64,000 bases of DNA from Kribbella jiaozuonensis (GTDB lineage: Bacteria; Actinomycetota; Actinomycetes; Propionibacteriales; Kribbellaceae), in the NCBI RefSeq assembly GCF_005233875.1, contig NZ_SZPZ01000005.1, positions 434,001 through 498,000 on the forward strand. Direction: 5' to 3'. This document shows positions 51,162-59,702 of the stretch, piece after piece. The translations under genes were made by a program, and so were the position numbers. Below the pieces are notes generated by a model. The model was not told the origin of the DNA. It searched no databases and saw only the letters and a list, made by a program, of their open reading frames with translations. The stretch's first letter is position 1, and every line of letters begins with the position of its first letter.

Positions 51162-52379
51162 CGGGCGGTTCTGACCGCTAGGTACGCCGTACTTCGCCAG
51201 CCAGCTCGCCAGCTCCATGTTGGACACGCAGCGGACGTCGGGTTGCGTACACGTCTGCTTGACGAAGTCGGTCAGCGCATCGGAGTACACGCTGTTGTTC
51301 CAGCGGTTGAAGTGGTTGCCGAGGAACAGCGGCGGGTTGCCGCTCGCCCGGGACTTGGCCAGCGCCTGCTGGTACGTCGCAAGCACCTGCGCTTTCAGCG
51401 CGGGCGCCTGGGCGAGCGGAGCCTTGCGCGCCTGCGTCTGGGCGAACCACAGGTTGTAGTCCATCGTCAGCGTCTTCTTGCTGGTACCGGCCAGGGTCAC
51501 CGACTCGAGCGGGAAGTCCCACAGCCCGTTCTGCTTCTTCGGCCAGCTGATGTACCCGGGCGCGGACGCGTCGTACAGCATGCCGCGCTGGACCATCGCC
51601 TGCCGGTACGCGGGCCGGTTGCCCTCCAGGCACGGTGTCCGCATGCCCTTCACCGTCGACGGGTCGAACGGCGGCTCGACGGTCTTACCCGCGGCCAGCG
51701 TCGGCCCGGTCCGCACCATCCGGTCGAACGCGCTCAGCTCGGCGGTCCACTGCGCGGTGGTCCACCGGCCGATGCCGGTCTTGCCGCAGAAGTGACCGTT
51801 CGCGTGGGTGCCGATCTCGTGGCCCTCGGCGATCGCCTCCCGCAGTACCTTCGTGCGGCCGAGCACAGTGGCGGCGTCGCCCCAGCCGATGTCGGAGGCG
51901 CCGGGCTGGTGGTACGGCGGCTTGTAGTCGGTGCGGTGGTCTCCCGGGTACAGGTACGGGCCGGAGAGGAAGAACGTCATTCGCGCGTTGACCTGCTTGG
52001 CTACGGCGCGCCAGCGGGCCCAGAGCGCGAGGTCGCCGGCGCCGTCGAAGGAGACGACCACGAAGAGTGGCGGCTTGCCGGTCGGCAGGCGTCCCGGGAA
52101 CGACCGCAGGACGGGGGCCGCCGCGGGGAGCTTCGAGGTAGGCGTGCTGCTCGGCTTCGGGGTCGGCGTGGGTTTCGGCGTGGGTTTCGCGGTCGGCTTT
52201 GCGGTGGGCTTCGGCTTGTGCGAGGGCGTCGTACCGGGAGACGGCGCTCCTTCGAGGGGTACGTCGGCGCAGCCGGCCAGGACTGCCGCGACAACGAGCG
52301 CGGCGCCCACGAGGTTCACCCCAGGCCTCACCACGCCTCTACTGACGCATGCGAGCCGCCGAAGGTTGGTCCGGGACAC
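51156..52379 (-). CDS. Polysaccharide-deacetylase-like lipoprotein
   Basis: A 407-residue envelope lipoprotein. The signal peptide ends in the lipobox LAGC, followed by a K/P/T-rich linker of repeated PTAKPT units (about residues 50-85) that probably spans the cell wall. The catalytic-like domain has VVVSFDGAGDLALWARWRAV, ARMTFFLSGPYLYPGDH, GHEIGTHANGHFCGKTGI and LGNHFNRWNN; the FDGAGD and GTHANGH blocks occupy the places of the usual Asp and His-x3-His motifs of the NodB fold. The nominal GTG at 52379 gives a long N-terminus; GTG at 52331 is an alternative. Confidence 0.8.
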   Translation of the reverse strand: MSRTNLRRLACVSRGVVRPGVNLVGAALVVAAVLAGCADVPLEGAPSPGTTPSHKPKPTAKPTAKPTPKPTPTPKPSSTPTSKLPAAAPVLRSFPGRLPTGKPPLFVVVSFDGAGDLALWARWRAVAKQVNARMTFFLSGPYLYPGDHRTDYKPPYHQPGASDIGWGDAATVLGRTKVLREAIAEGHEIGTHANGHFCGKTGIGRWTTAQWTAELSAFDRMVRTGPTLAAGKTVEPPFDPSTVKGMRTPCLEGNRPAYRQAMVQRGMLYDASAPGYISWPKKQNGLWDFPLESVTLAGTSKKTLTMDYNLWFAQTQARKAPLAQAPALKAQVLATYQQALAKSRASGNPPLFLGNHFNRWNNSVYSDALTDFVKQTCTQPDVRCVSNMELASWLAKYGVPSGQNRPS

Positions 52380-52409
52380 GCGCCTGGGCGGAAACCCAGG
52401 GGTCGATCG

Positions 52410-53069
52410 TTAGGCGCTCGTGATCTTCGCCGCGCGGCGCTTGACCGCGATCCGGCGGGACGTCTCGATGACCAGACCGATCATGCCGGCCAGGCCGAGG
52501 CTGAACGCGAGCCCCTTCAACTGGTCGTGCGCGAACGCGTCGCCGCCCAGGTAGCCGAGCAGCGCGACGTACGTGTACGCGATCGTCACGCCGAAGAACG
52601 TGAACACGATGAACTTCTTGAACGAGTACCGCGTCGCGCCCGCCGTCAGCGTGGCGACCATCCTGGCGCCGGGGATGTAGCGGACCGTCATCAGGATCAG
52701 CCCGCCGCGGGAATGCAGCGCGCCGGACACCTTGTCGTAGAGCTGCTGACGGCGCTCCTGACGCTTCATCCAGCGGTGCAGCGCCGGTCCGGAACCACGG
52801 CCCATGAAGTAGCACATGGACTCGCCGATGACCGAGCCGACCATCGCGACCGCGATGACCAGCAGCAGGTTCTGGTGGCCGGCGGCCGCGGCCATGCCGG
52901 CGGTGATGACCATGCCCTCGCTCGGCACGACCGGGAACACCGCGTCCACCGTCGCGGCGATGAACAAGATGAGCAGCAGCCAATGCGAGGCCATCGCAAT
53001 GCCGAGCAGGTGGCGCGCGACCTCCATCAACTCTGTCACCTGGGCAAGGATGCCACCTCGCGCCAACAT
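52410..53069 (-). CDS. DedA-family membrane protein
   Basis: A 219-residue inner-membrane protein of the DedA/SNARE-associated family, linked to lipid scrambling and envelope homeostasis. Helices include HWLLLILFIAATVDAVFPVV, LLVIAVAMVGSVIGESMCYF and a C-terminal helix VIETSRRIAV. The family motif GRGSGP...RWMKRQERR and the re-entrant MTVRYIPGARMVATLTAGAT are present. It runs parallel to the deacetylase gene, 30 bases upstream of it. Confidence 0.9.
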   Translation of the reverse strand: MLARGGILAQVTELMEVARHLLGIAMASHWLLLILFIAATVDAVFPVVPSEGMVITAGMAAAAGHQNLLLVIAVAMVGSVIGESMCYFMGRGSGPALHRWMKRQERRQQLYDKVSGALHSRGGLILMTVRYIPGARMVATLTAGATRYSFKKFIVFTFFGVTIAYTYVALLGYLGGDAFAHDQLKGLAFSLGLAGMIGLVIETSRRIAVKRRAAKITSA

Positions 53070-53128
53070 CGCCGCAATCCCACGGTTGTGATTTCACCCG
53101 ATGTTCAGGGCATGACGCCGGGCTGTGC

Positions 53129-54307
53129 TCAGAGTTGTACGGGCAGTTCGCGGATCGCGTTCATCAGCAGGCCGGGCGTGCGGACCGGGTCCCGCTCCGG
53201 CTCGGCCAGGCGGAGGTCGGGGAAGCGCTCGAACAGCATTCCGAGCGCGATCCGGCCCTCGAGCCGGGCCAGCGGCGCGCCGAGGCAGTGATGGATCCCG
53301 TGCCCGAAGGCGAGGTGCGCGGAGTCCGGTCGGGTGATGTCCAGCTCGTCCGGCCGCTCGACCTTCCGCGGGTCGCGGTTCGCCGGCAGCAGCGCGAACA
53401 CGATCACCTCGCCGGCCTCGATCCGGCTCCCGGCGATGTCGATCGGCGCCTGCGCGATGTACGGGATCGCGGCCTGCAGCGGGCCGTCGTACCTGAGCAG
53501 TTCCTCGACCGCCGCGGGCAGCCGGTCCGGCTCGGCCTTCAGCAGTTCCAGCTGGTCAGGATGCCGGAGCAGGGCGTGTACGCCGTTCGTGATCAGGCTG
53601 ACCGTGGTCTCGTGGCCGGCCGCGAGCAGCAGGAAGATCATCGAGGTCAGTTCGTCCTCGCTGAGCCGGTCGCCGCCGTCGCGAGCAGCGATCAGGCCCG
53701 ACAGCAGGTCGTCGGTCGGCGCCTGCTGCTTCTGCACGATCAGTTCGTGGACGAAGTCCAGCATCAGCGTGGTCGCCTCGATGTACTCCTCGGCGGTGTG
53801 CATGGTCGCGTTCACGAACACCGACGACCACTGCCGGAAGTCCTCACGGCGGACCGGCGGGATGCCGATCAGCTCGCAGATCACCGTGATCGGCAGCGGA
53901 TAGCTGTACGCGTTGACCAGATCGACGCGGTCCCCCGCAGCCATCTGGTCGAGCAGGCCGGTCGCGATCTCGCGGATCCGCGGCTCGAGCGCGTCGATCC
54001 GGCGGCGGGTGAACGCGGCCGTGACGAGTTTGCGCAGCCGGGTGTGGTCGGGTGGGTTCGCGCCGAGCATGTGACGCTCGGTGCGGTTGATCAGGTCGTC
54101 CATCATCGTGTCGCGGTGCGGCCCGTCGAGCGGCGAGCGGACCACGTCCGGATGAGCGAGCAGTTCGCGCGTCTCGGCGTACCCGGTGATCAGGCAGACC
54201 GGGACGCCGGTGAACAGCGTGAGCCGCTGCACGGGTCCCTTGGCCGCTAGATCCTCGAAGCCCCAGTGCCGGGCGATTCCGCTGGTCTCCGTGAACGGCT
54301 GCCTCAT
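53129..54307 (-). CDS. Cytochrome P450
   Basis: A 392-residue soluble class I P450 monooxygenase. I-helix oxygen-activation motif LLLAAGHETTVSLI (about residues 225-238), ExxR in VEELLRYDG region, and the haem-binding loop FGHGIHHCLGAPLAR with Cys341. General features match CYP107-like actinomycete enzymes of secondary metabolism. It starts 10 bases after the stop of the LAL regulator gene and is probably in the same transcript. Electron donors are not adjacent; FdxA at 31 kb is one candidate. Confidence 0.93.
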   Translation of the reverse strand: MRQPFTETSGIARHWGFEDLAAKGPVQRLTLFTGVPVCLITGYAETRELLAHPDVVRSPLDGPHRDTMMDDLINRTERHMLGANPPDHTRLRKLVTAAFTRRRIDALEPRIREIATGLLDQMAAGDRVDLVNAYSYPLPITVICELIGIPPVRREDFRQWSSVFVNATMHTAEEYIEATTLMLDFVHELIVQKQQAPTDDLLSGLIAARDGGDRLSEDELTSMIFLLLAAGHETTVSLITNGVHALLRHPDQLELLKAEPDRLPAAVEELLRYDGPLQAAIPYIAQAPIDIAGSRIEAGEVIVFALLPANRDPRKVERPDELDITRPDSAHLAFGHGIHHCLGAPLARLEGRIALGMLFERFPDLRLAEPERDPVRTPGLLMNAIRELPVQL

Positions 54308-54317
54308 GGGAGCCAGC

Positions 54318-57002
54318 CTACGTTCGACCCAGGTGCTCAGCGAGCTCCGTACGGGAGTGGATGCCCAGCTTCGTGTAGACCTTGCGCAGGTGGTACTCGA
54401 CGGTCTTCGGGCTCAGGAAGAGCCGGGCGGCGGCCTCGCGGATGCTGTGACCGTCTGCGAGCAGTACGGCGATCTGCCGCTCCTGTGGAGTCAATTCGTC
54501 CGCTGTGCTCGGCACTCGACGCCGTGCGGTCTCACCTGTCGCCTTGAGCTCCGCTGCGGCCTGGTCTGCCCAGCCGAGTGCGCCGAGCGCGTCAAAACCC
54601 TCCACAGCGAGTCGGAGCTGCGTGCGCGCGTCGACACGCCGCCGTACCCGCCGCAGCCACGCGCCGTACGCCAGACGCGTCCTGGCCAGCTCGAACGCGT
54701 CCAGCGTCACCTCGTGGCGACTGAGCGCCAGCAGGAAGTCCTCCTCGCTGTCACCAGCCACACCACGCGCCCGTGCCGCCCGCGCCAACGACCACGGCTG
54801 CCCCTTCGCCTCAGCCAGAGCGGAGTGTTCGTCAGCGACCCGCTTCGCATCGTCGACACGCCCCAACCGCAGGTAGACCTCGACCAGCTCCGGCGCCGGC
54901 GACAGGTCCGGATCCTTCAACCCATACTCGGCCAGTACGTCGACCAGCCGCTCGTACTGCGGCAGAGCCGCCGCCGGATCGCCACGCCCCAGCTCCAGGT
55001 CGCCCAGCGCGAACAAGGACCACAGCGTCCCGAGATGGATCTCCTGCTCGGCACAGATCCGCAGGCACTCCGCAGCGAGCTCCTGACACTCCGCTCTGCC
55101 CTCGTGCGACCACAGCCACGCCATGCCGGCCAGGTTCATCGCCAGCTCGGTCGTCTGACCGGTTTCACGCGATAGCCGGATCCCCTCGTCGTACGACGTC
55201 TCCGCGTCGGCCCAGCGATCGGTCGTCGCATCGTCGCGGGCCAGCACGAACAGGAGGCCAGGCAATGTCCCGAGAGCGACCTGCTCCCGCCGTTCGAGCA
55301 TCGCCTGCTGCAGCATCTCCCGCCCGGTGCCGGTCTCCCGCAGGAACAGCGCAGCCAGCACCATCCAGACCTGGCGGCGACGGTCCCGGTCCAACTCGTC
55401 CGACGGCTCCAGGCTGATCGCCGCACGGATCTGATCCATCCCACCGTCCCCGGCGAGTACCTTCGCCACACCGCTCGCCAGCATGCCCATGATCCGTGGA
55501 CCAGGCCGCTCGAGCGCTGGACGGAGGCGATCCAGCTCGTGTGCGACCTCCAGGCCGGCCGCGGCATCACACAGCCGGAAGCACGCTCCGACGGCGTCAG
55601 CGAGCAGTCCGGTGGCGACTTCCGGGTCGGTGCACTCCGCGGCCGCTGCGACGAAGATGTCGAGAGCCCGGCGTGGCGAGCCACACTTCACCTCGATGTC
55701 CCCACGAATCTCCTGCGCCCGGAGCTTCACCGACAGCGGCGGCTGGAGCATCAGCGCGTCGGCAAGCAACGCCTCCGCGCGCTCTGCGAGTCCAGCCGAC
55801 CACGCCGCCTCCCCAGCGTCCACCAACCTCAGCGCGCGGTCCTGCTGCCCCTGACTCAGTCGCCCAGCACGCTCGTACGCCGTCGCCGCGACCGCATGCG
55901 CCCCGCGAGCAGCGGCGTGCTCGGCCGCGACGACCAGTCCGGCCGCGACCTCGTCATCAGCGCCGAGGACAGCCTCGGACAGGTGCCAGGCCCGCCGATC
56001 CTCGTCGGGCGTAGTGCGAGCCACCGCGCGATGCGCAGTACGTCGTTCTGCCGGGTCTGCACTCGTATAGATCGCGGAGCGAACCAGTGGGTGCCTCCAG
56101 ACGACCTCACCGTCGCGGATCGCGACCAGCCCGGCAGCCTCTGCTTCTTCGAGCACTGCAACGTCAACGCCCAGCTCTGCGCAGGCGCGTGCCACGGCTC
56201 CGAGTTCACAGTCGTCGATCGCCGACACCAGCAGTGCGGTGCGCGCGGCCGGAGTGAGTCGGTTTGCCCTGCTGACAAAGGCTTCTGCGAGCATCGTCGG
56301 CACCGGGAGCGGAACGCCGGGCGGCGTACGGTGCAATCGGTCCGGGTCGTCTGCGAGCTCGAGCAGGGCCAGCGGGTTGCCTGCCACGGTTTGGTAGAGC
56401 TGCTCGACCAGATCGCCTGGTAGGTGTTGCACGAGCTGCTGTGCGGCCTCGAGCGTGATGCCATCCAGCTGCAGCCGTGGGAGGTCAGCCTCTAGTGGAT
56501 GCGGCTCGTGGGCGCGGGCTGCGATCAGCATGACGATCGGATCGGCCACCAGGCGTCGTGCGGCGAACAACAGCGCTTCTGCGGACGGACGGTCGAGCAG
56601 GTGGGCGTCGTCGATGATGAGTGCGAGTGGGGCTTCTTCGGCGTACCTGCAGATCAGGCTGAGGGTGGCGGCGCCGACTGCGAAGCGGTCCGCTGGGGTC
56701 GCGGGTCTCAGGGCCAGGGCCGATGCGAGCGCGGACTGCTGTGGGCCGGGGATGCGGTCGAGGCTGGACAAGGCTGGTCTTAGAAGCTGGAGGAGTGCCG
56801 CGAACGGGACCTCGCGTTCGGCTTCGGCGCCACGGGCTCGCAGGATCCGCAGTCCACCGGCCAGTACGGCAGCTTCGTCGAGCAGGCTGGTCTTGCCGAT
56901 GCCCGGCTCACCGGTGACGAGCAGCACCCCAGCCGCTCCGACCCGCGCCCCCGCGACCAGCTGCTCGACCACCCGGCGCTCCGCGTCCCGCCCGATGAGC
57001 AT
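54318..57002 (-). CDS. LAL-type LuxR regulator (AAA ATPase)
   Basis: An 894-residue large ATP-binding LuxR-family activator. Walker A GEPGIGKTS (residues 31-39) and Walker B ALIIDDAHLLDR (about 130); a long helical TPR-like region follows; the C-terminal LuxR HTH is LTPQERQIAVLLADGHSIRE, AAARLFLSPKTVEYHLRKVY (about residues 828-868). Such regulators often control secondary-metabolite or catabolic clusters. It is divergent from the methyltransferase gene and directly upstream of P450, so both are plausible targets. CACACT 7 bases before the ATG may be a -10 box. Confidence 0.92.
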   Translation of the reverse strand: MLIGRDAERRVVEQLVAGARVGAAGVLLVTGEPGIGKTSLLDEAAVLAGGLRILRARGAEAEREVPFAALLQLLRPALSSLDRIPGPQQSALASALALRPATPADRFAVGAATLSLICRYAEEAPLALIIDDAHLLDRPSAEALLFAARRLVADPIVMLIAARAHEPHPLEADLPRLQLDGITLEAAQQLVQHLPGDLVEQLYQTVAGNPLALLELADDPDRLHRTPPGVPLPVPTMLAEAFVSRANRLTPAARTALLVSAIDDCELGAVARACAELGVDVAVLEEAEAAGLVAIRDGEVVWRHPLVRSAIYTSADPAERRTAHRAVARTTPDEDRRAWHLSEAVLGADDEVAAGLVVAAEHAAARGAHAVAATAYERAGRLSQGQQDRALRLVDAGEAAWSAGLAERAEALLADALMLQPPLSVKLRAQEIRGDIEVKCGSPRRALDIFVAAAAECTDPEVATGLLADAVGACFRLCDAAAGLEVAHELDRLRPALERPGPRIMGMLASGVAKVLAGDGGMDQIRAAISLEPSDELDRDRRRQVWMVLAALFLRETGTGREMLQQAMLERREQVALGTLPGLLFVLARDDATTDRWADAETSYDEGIRLSRETGQTTELAMNLAGMAWLWSHEGRAECQELAAECLRICAEQEIHLGTLWSLFALGDLELGRGDPAAALPQYERLVDVLAEYGLKDPDLSPAPELVEVYLRLGRVDDAKRVADEHSALAEAKGQPWSLARAARARGVAGDSEEDFLLALSRHEVTLDAFELARTRLAYGAWLRRVRRRVDARTQLRLAVEGFDALGALGWADQAAAELKATGETARRRVPSTADELTPQERQIAVLLADGHSIREAAARLFLSPKTVEYHLRKVYTKLGIHSRTELAEHLGRT

Positions 57003-57096
57003 GTCTCGCAGTGTGCACCAGGGGGCCCACCTGATGCGATGGTCCGTCCACGCTGCCTAGGTTTCGGCGTACGCAAACCATTAGGGGGCAAAGCAA

Positions 57097-58161
57097 ATGA
57101 CTGTTGCAATCGACGCCGACAAGCTGATGGGCTTCGTGTTCAAGGCTGTGGACGAGGTGGGGGCGACGCTGAACGCGGGGCTGGTCGTGATGGGCGATCG
57201 GCTCGGCTACTACCAGGCACTCGCCGATCAGGGGCCGGCCACACCGTCCGAGCTTGCCGAGCGGACCAGCACCGACGAGCACTACACGCGCGAGTGGCTG
57301 AACGCCCAAGCCGCAGGCGGGATCGTCGAGTACGACGCGAGCACCGGTCGCTACACGTTGCCACCAGAGCACGCCGTGGCGATGACCGATCCGAGCAGCC
57401 CGGCGTACCTGCCCGGCTTCTTCCAGATCGCGCTCGGCACGCTGCAGCACACGACGGAGACCATCGAGGCGGCGCGCAGTGGTGCCGGAGTCGGCTGGCA
57501 CGAGCACACGTCGGACGTGCATGTCGGGTGCGAGCGGTTCTTCCGGCCGTCGTACAACGCGAACCTGCTGCCGAACTGGCTCCCTGCGCTCGACGGCGTG
57601 GTGGAGAAGCTGCAGCGCGGCGCCACAGTCGCCGACATCGGCTGCGGGCACGGCTCGTCGACCATCCTGATGGCGGAGGCGTTCCCGCGGTCGACGTTCA
57701 TCGGCTCGGACTACCACCAGGCGTCGATCGAGACGGCCCGGCTGCGTGCGGCGGAGGCGGGAGTCGGCGATCGGGTGTCGTTCGAGGTCTCGCCGGCCGA
57801 CAGCTTCAGCGGATCCGGGTTCGACCTGGTGACGACGTTCGACGCGCTGCACGACATGGGCGATCCGGTCGGCGCGGCCCGGCACGTACGCGAGGCGCTC
57901 GCGCCCGACGGCACCTGGATGCTGGTCGAGCCGATGGCCGGCGACCACGTCGAGGACAACCTCAACCCGGTCGGGCGGGCGTACTACGGCTTCTCCACGC
58001 TGCTCTGCACGCCGGCGTCGCTGTCCCAGCCGGTCGGACTCGCGCTCGGTACGCAGGCCGGACCGGCCCGGATCCAGGACGTGACGAAGGCGGCCGGGTT
58101 CGGCCGGTTCCGGACGGTCGCGCAGACGCCGTTCAACCTGGTGTACGAGGTGCGCCCTTGA
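57097..58161 (+). CDS. SAM-dependent methyltransferase with N-terminal winged helix
   Basis: A 354-residue class I methyltransferase. Residues about 20-90 form a winged-helix dimerisation domain (LGYYQALADQGPATPSELAE, SELAERTSTDEHYTREWL); the catalytic domain starts with motif I VADIGCGHGSSTILMAEAFP (about residues 178-197) and DLVTTFDALHDMGDPVGAAR (motif post II). The acceptor is unknown. The ATG has AGGGGG upstream. It is divergent from the LAL regulator, and the -35 of the ArsR promoter overlaps its stop codon. Confidence 0.85.
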   Translation: MTVAIDADKLMGFVFKAVDEVGATLNAGLVVMGDRLGYYQALADQGPATPSELAERTSTDEHYTREWLNAQAAGGIVEYDASTGRYTLPPEHAVAMTDPSSPAYLPGFFQIALGTLQHTTETIEAARSGAGVGWHEHTSDVHVGCERFFRPSYNANLLPNWLPALDGVVEKLQRGATVADIGCGHGSSTILMAEAFPRSTFIGSDYHQASIETARLRAAEAGVGDRVSFEVSPADSFSGSGFDLVTTFDALHDMGDPVGAARHVREALAPDGTWMLVEPMAGDHVEDNLNPVGRAYYGFSTLLCTPASLSQPVGLALGTQAGPARIQDVTKAAGFGRFRTVAQTPFNLVYEVRP

Positions 58162-58194
58162 CAGATTACTTCACCACCTGGTGAAGTGTTGCAG
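58158..58194 (+). promoter_or_regulatory. ArsR operator and promoter
   Basis: A consensus -35 TTGACA (58158-58163, overlapping the methyltransferase stop), 18-base spacer and weak -10 TGAAGT (58182-58187). A perfect inverted repeat ACTTCACCA-CC-TGGTGAAGT occupies 58168-58187, covering spacer and -10. The GTG chosen for ArsR is 7 bases later, so the mRNA is probably leaderless and autorepressed. Confidence 0.7.
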
Positions 58195-58512
58195 GTGCTG
58201 ACGAGGACGTTCGGAGCGCTCGCGGACCCGACCCGGCTGGCGATCGTGAGCCGGCTGAGTCGGGGCGACGCGACGATGGGCGAGCTCGCCGAGCCGCACC
58301 GGATCACCCCACCCGCGATCACCAAGCACGTCGGCGTGCTGGTGGACGCGGGTCTGGTGCGTCGGCGGCGGGTCGGGCGGACGGTGGTGTGCACGCTCCG
58401 GCCGGAGGCGCTCTCCGAGGTGGAGCAGTGGCTCGGCGACCTCACGACGTACTGGAACAGCACCGTGGACCGGCTGGAAGAACTCTTGCGAGGGGACGAC
58501 GATGGACGCTGA
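58195..58512 (+). CDS. ArsR-family transcriptional repressor
   Basis: A 105-residue winged-helix repressor: LTRTFGALADPTRLAIVSRL (residues about 2-21), then ATMGELAEPHRITPPAITKH and VGVLVDAGLVRRRRVGRTVV. There are no Cys pairs for metal sensing, so it belongs to the SdpR/AHSA1-associated subgroup. The frame opens at GTG 58186, but that codon lies within the operator; GTG 58195 fits the promoter. The stop overlaps the start of the AHSA1 gene by 11 bases, a typical ArsR-AHSA1 pair. Confidence 0.88.
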   Translation: MLTRTFGALADPTRLAIVSRLSRGDATMGELAEPHRITPPAITKHVGVLVDAGLVRRRRVGRTVVCTLRPEALSEVEQWLGDLTTYWNSTVDRLEELLRGDDDGR

Positions 58513-58951
58513 GATCCGGATCGAAAGGGTGCTTCCGGCAACGATCGGACGGGTGTACGACGCCTGGACGCGGGCCGAGCTGCTGGCCCGGTGGTACTGC
58601 CCGAACCCGAAGCTCGACCTGAAGGTGCAGGCCGACGTCCGGGTCGGCGGCGAGTACGTCGTCGAGATGGGGCCGCACGTCGTGCGGGGCAGCTACCTCG
58701 AGGTGCAGCCGCCGAGCCGGCTGGTGTTCAGCTGGAAATGGGAAGGTACCGAGGACGAGCCGACCCGGGTCGAGGTCGAGCTGACGGAAGTTGCCGACGG
58801 CACCCGGATGGTGCTCAGCCACACCGGCTTCGCCAACGCCGAGGACGCCGCCAACCACCAACTGGGTTGGGATCCCGAGCTGACCCGGCTGGCCGACCTG
58901 CTCGAGTCGGTTACCGCTCCACAGCCCGACCCCGCAGTCGATCGAGGATGA
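58502..58951 (+). CDS. AHSA1-type SRPBCC protein
   Basis: A 149-residue SRPBCC-fold protein of the AHSA1/Hsp90-activator-like group: IRIERVLPATIGRVYDAWTR, AELLARWYCPN, YVVEMGPHVVRGSYLEVQPP, LVFSWKWEGTEDEPTRVEV and WDPELTRLADLLESV. Such proteins bind small hydrophobic ligands. It is translationally coupled to the ArsR gene. Its 3' end overlaps the converging permease gene by 41 bases, so the two transcripts are antisense to each other there. Confidence 0.88.
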   Translation: MDAEIRIERVLPATIGRVYDAWTRAELLARWYCPNPKLDLKVQADVRVGGEYVVEMGPHVVRGSYLEVQPPSRLVFSWKWEGTEDEPTRVEVELTEVADGTRMVLSHTGFANAEDAANHQLGWDPELTRLADLLESVTAPQPDPAVDRG

Positions 58952-59702
58952 CGACGAGTACGACGGTTGTCGCAAGCAACACGACGGCCTCGGCCGCGGC
59001 GACGAACGCCTGACCGCGGTCGGTCAGCGCGAAGATGCTCACCGGGAGCGTCCGCCACGACGCCGGGTACACCATGATCGTGGCGCCGACCTCACCCATC
59101 GACAACGCGACGGACAAGCCGGCCGCCGAGGAGATCGCGGGGAGCAGCATGGGCAGCCGCACCCGCCACAGCACCCGGGCGGGCGAGGCACCGAGCGAGG
59201 CGGCGACCTCGGCGTACGACGGATCGACTCGTTGCAGCGCCGCGGCAACCGTTCCGTAGCTGAAGGCAACCATCAGGACTAGGTGTGCGATCACCACGAT
59301 CCACTTGGTGCCGTTGAGCAGCACCGGTTGGCGGGAGAACGCGACCAGCAGTCCGAGGCCGACCACCACCGACGGCACGGCGATCGGCAGGTGGTGCATG
59401 GCGTCCGCGACTCTCGCAAACCTGGTGTCGTGGGCCGCCATCGCTCCCCAGGTCCCGAAGATGACGGCCAGCAATCCGCCCAGGAACGCGGTCTGCAAGC
59501 TCACCGACAACGAGGCCAGCTCGTCACCCGACAACGCCTGTCGCAGATGATCGCCGGTCGGGTCTGACGGCAGTACGCCGTTCCACGAGCCGGCGAACGC
59601 GGCCGCGATCACCACCAGGAACGGCAGCATCACAAGCAGCCCGAACACCACGGCGAAGGCGGTCCAGACGATCGCCTTCCCGGTTCTAGTCCAGACGAGC
59701 AC
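58911..59702 (-). CDS. Phosphonate-type ABC transporter permease (PhnV-like)
   Basis: A 263-residue inner-membrane permease with about six helices (IVWTAFAVVFGLLVMLPFLV, AIVWVAHLV region, LAVIFGTWGAMA). The EAA loop is YAEVAASLGASPARVLWRVR (about residues 160-179), as in permeases of 2-aminoethylphosphonate, iron or thiamine importers. It is the last gene of a six-gene overlapping operon and overlaps the upstream permease by 17 bases. Confidence 0.84.
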   Translation of the reverse strand: MLVWTRTGKAIVWTAFAVVFGLLVMLPFLVVIAAAFAGSWNGVLPSDPTGDHLRQALSGDELASLSVSLQTAFLGGLLAVIFGTWGAMAAHDTRFARVADAMHHLPIAVPSVVVGLGLLVAFSRQPVLLNGTKWIVVIAHLVLMVAFSYGTVAAALQRVDPSYAEVAASLGASPARVLWRVRLPMLLPAISSAAGLSVALSMGEVGATIMVYPASWRTLPVSIFALTDRGQAFVAAAEAVVLLATTVVLVVILDRLRGRAVER

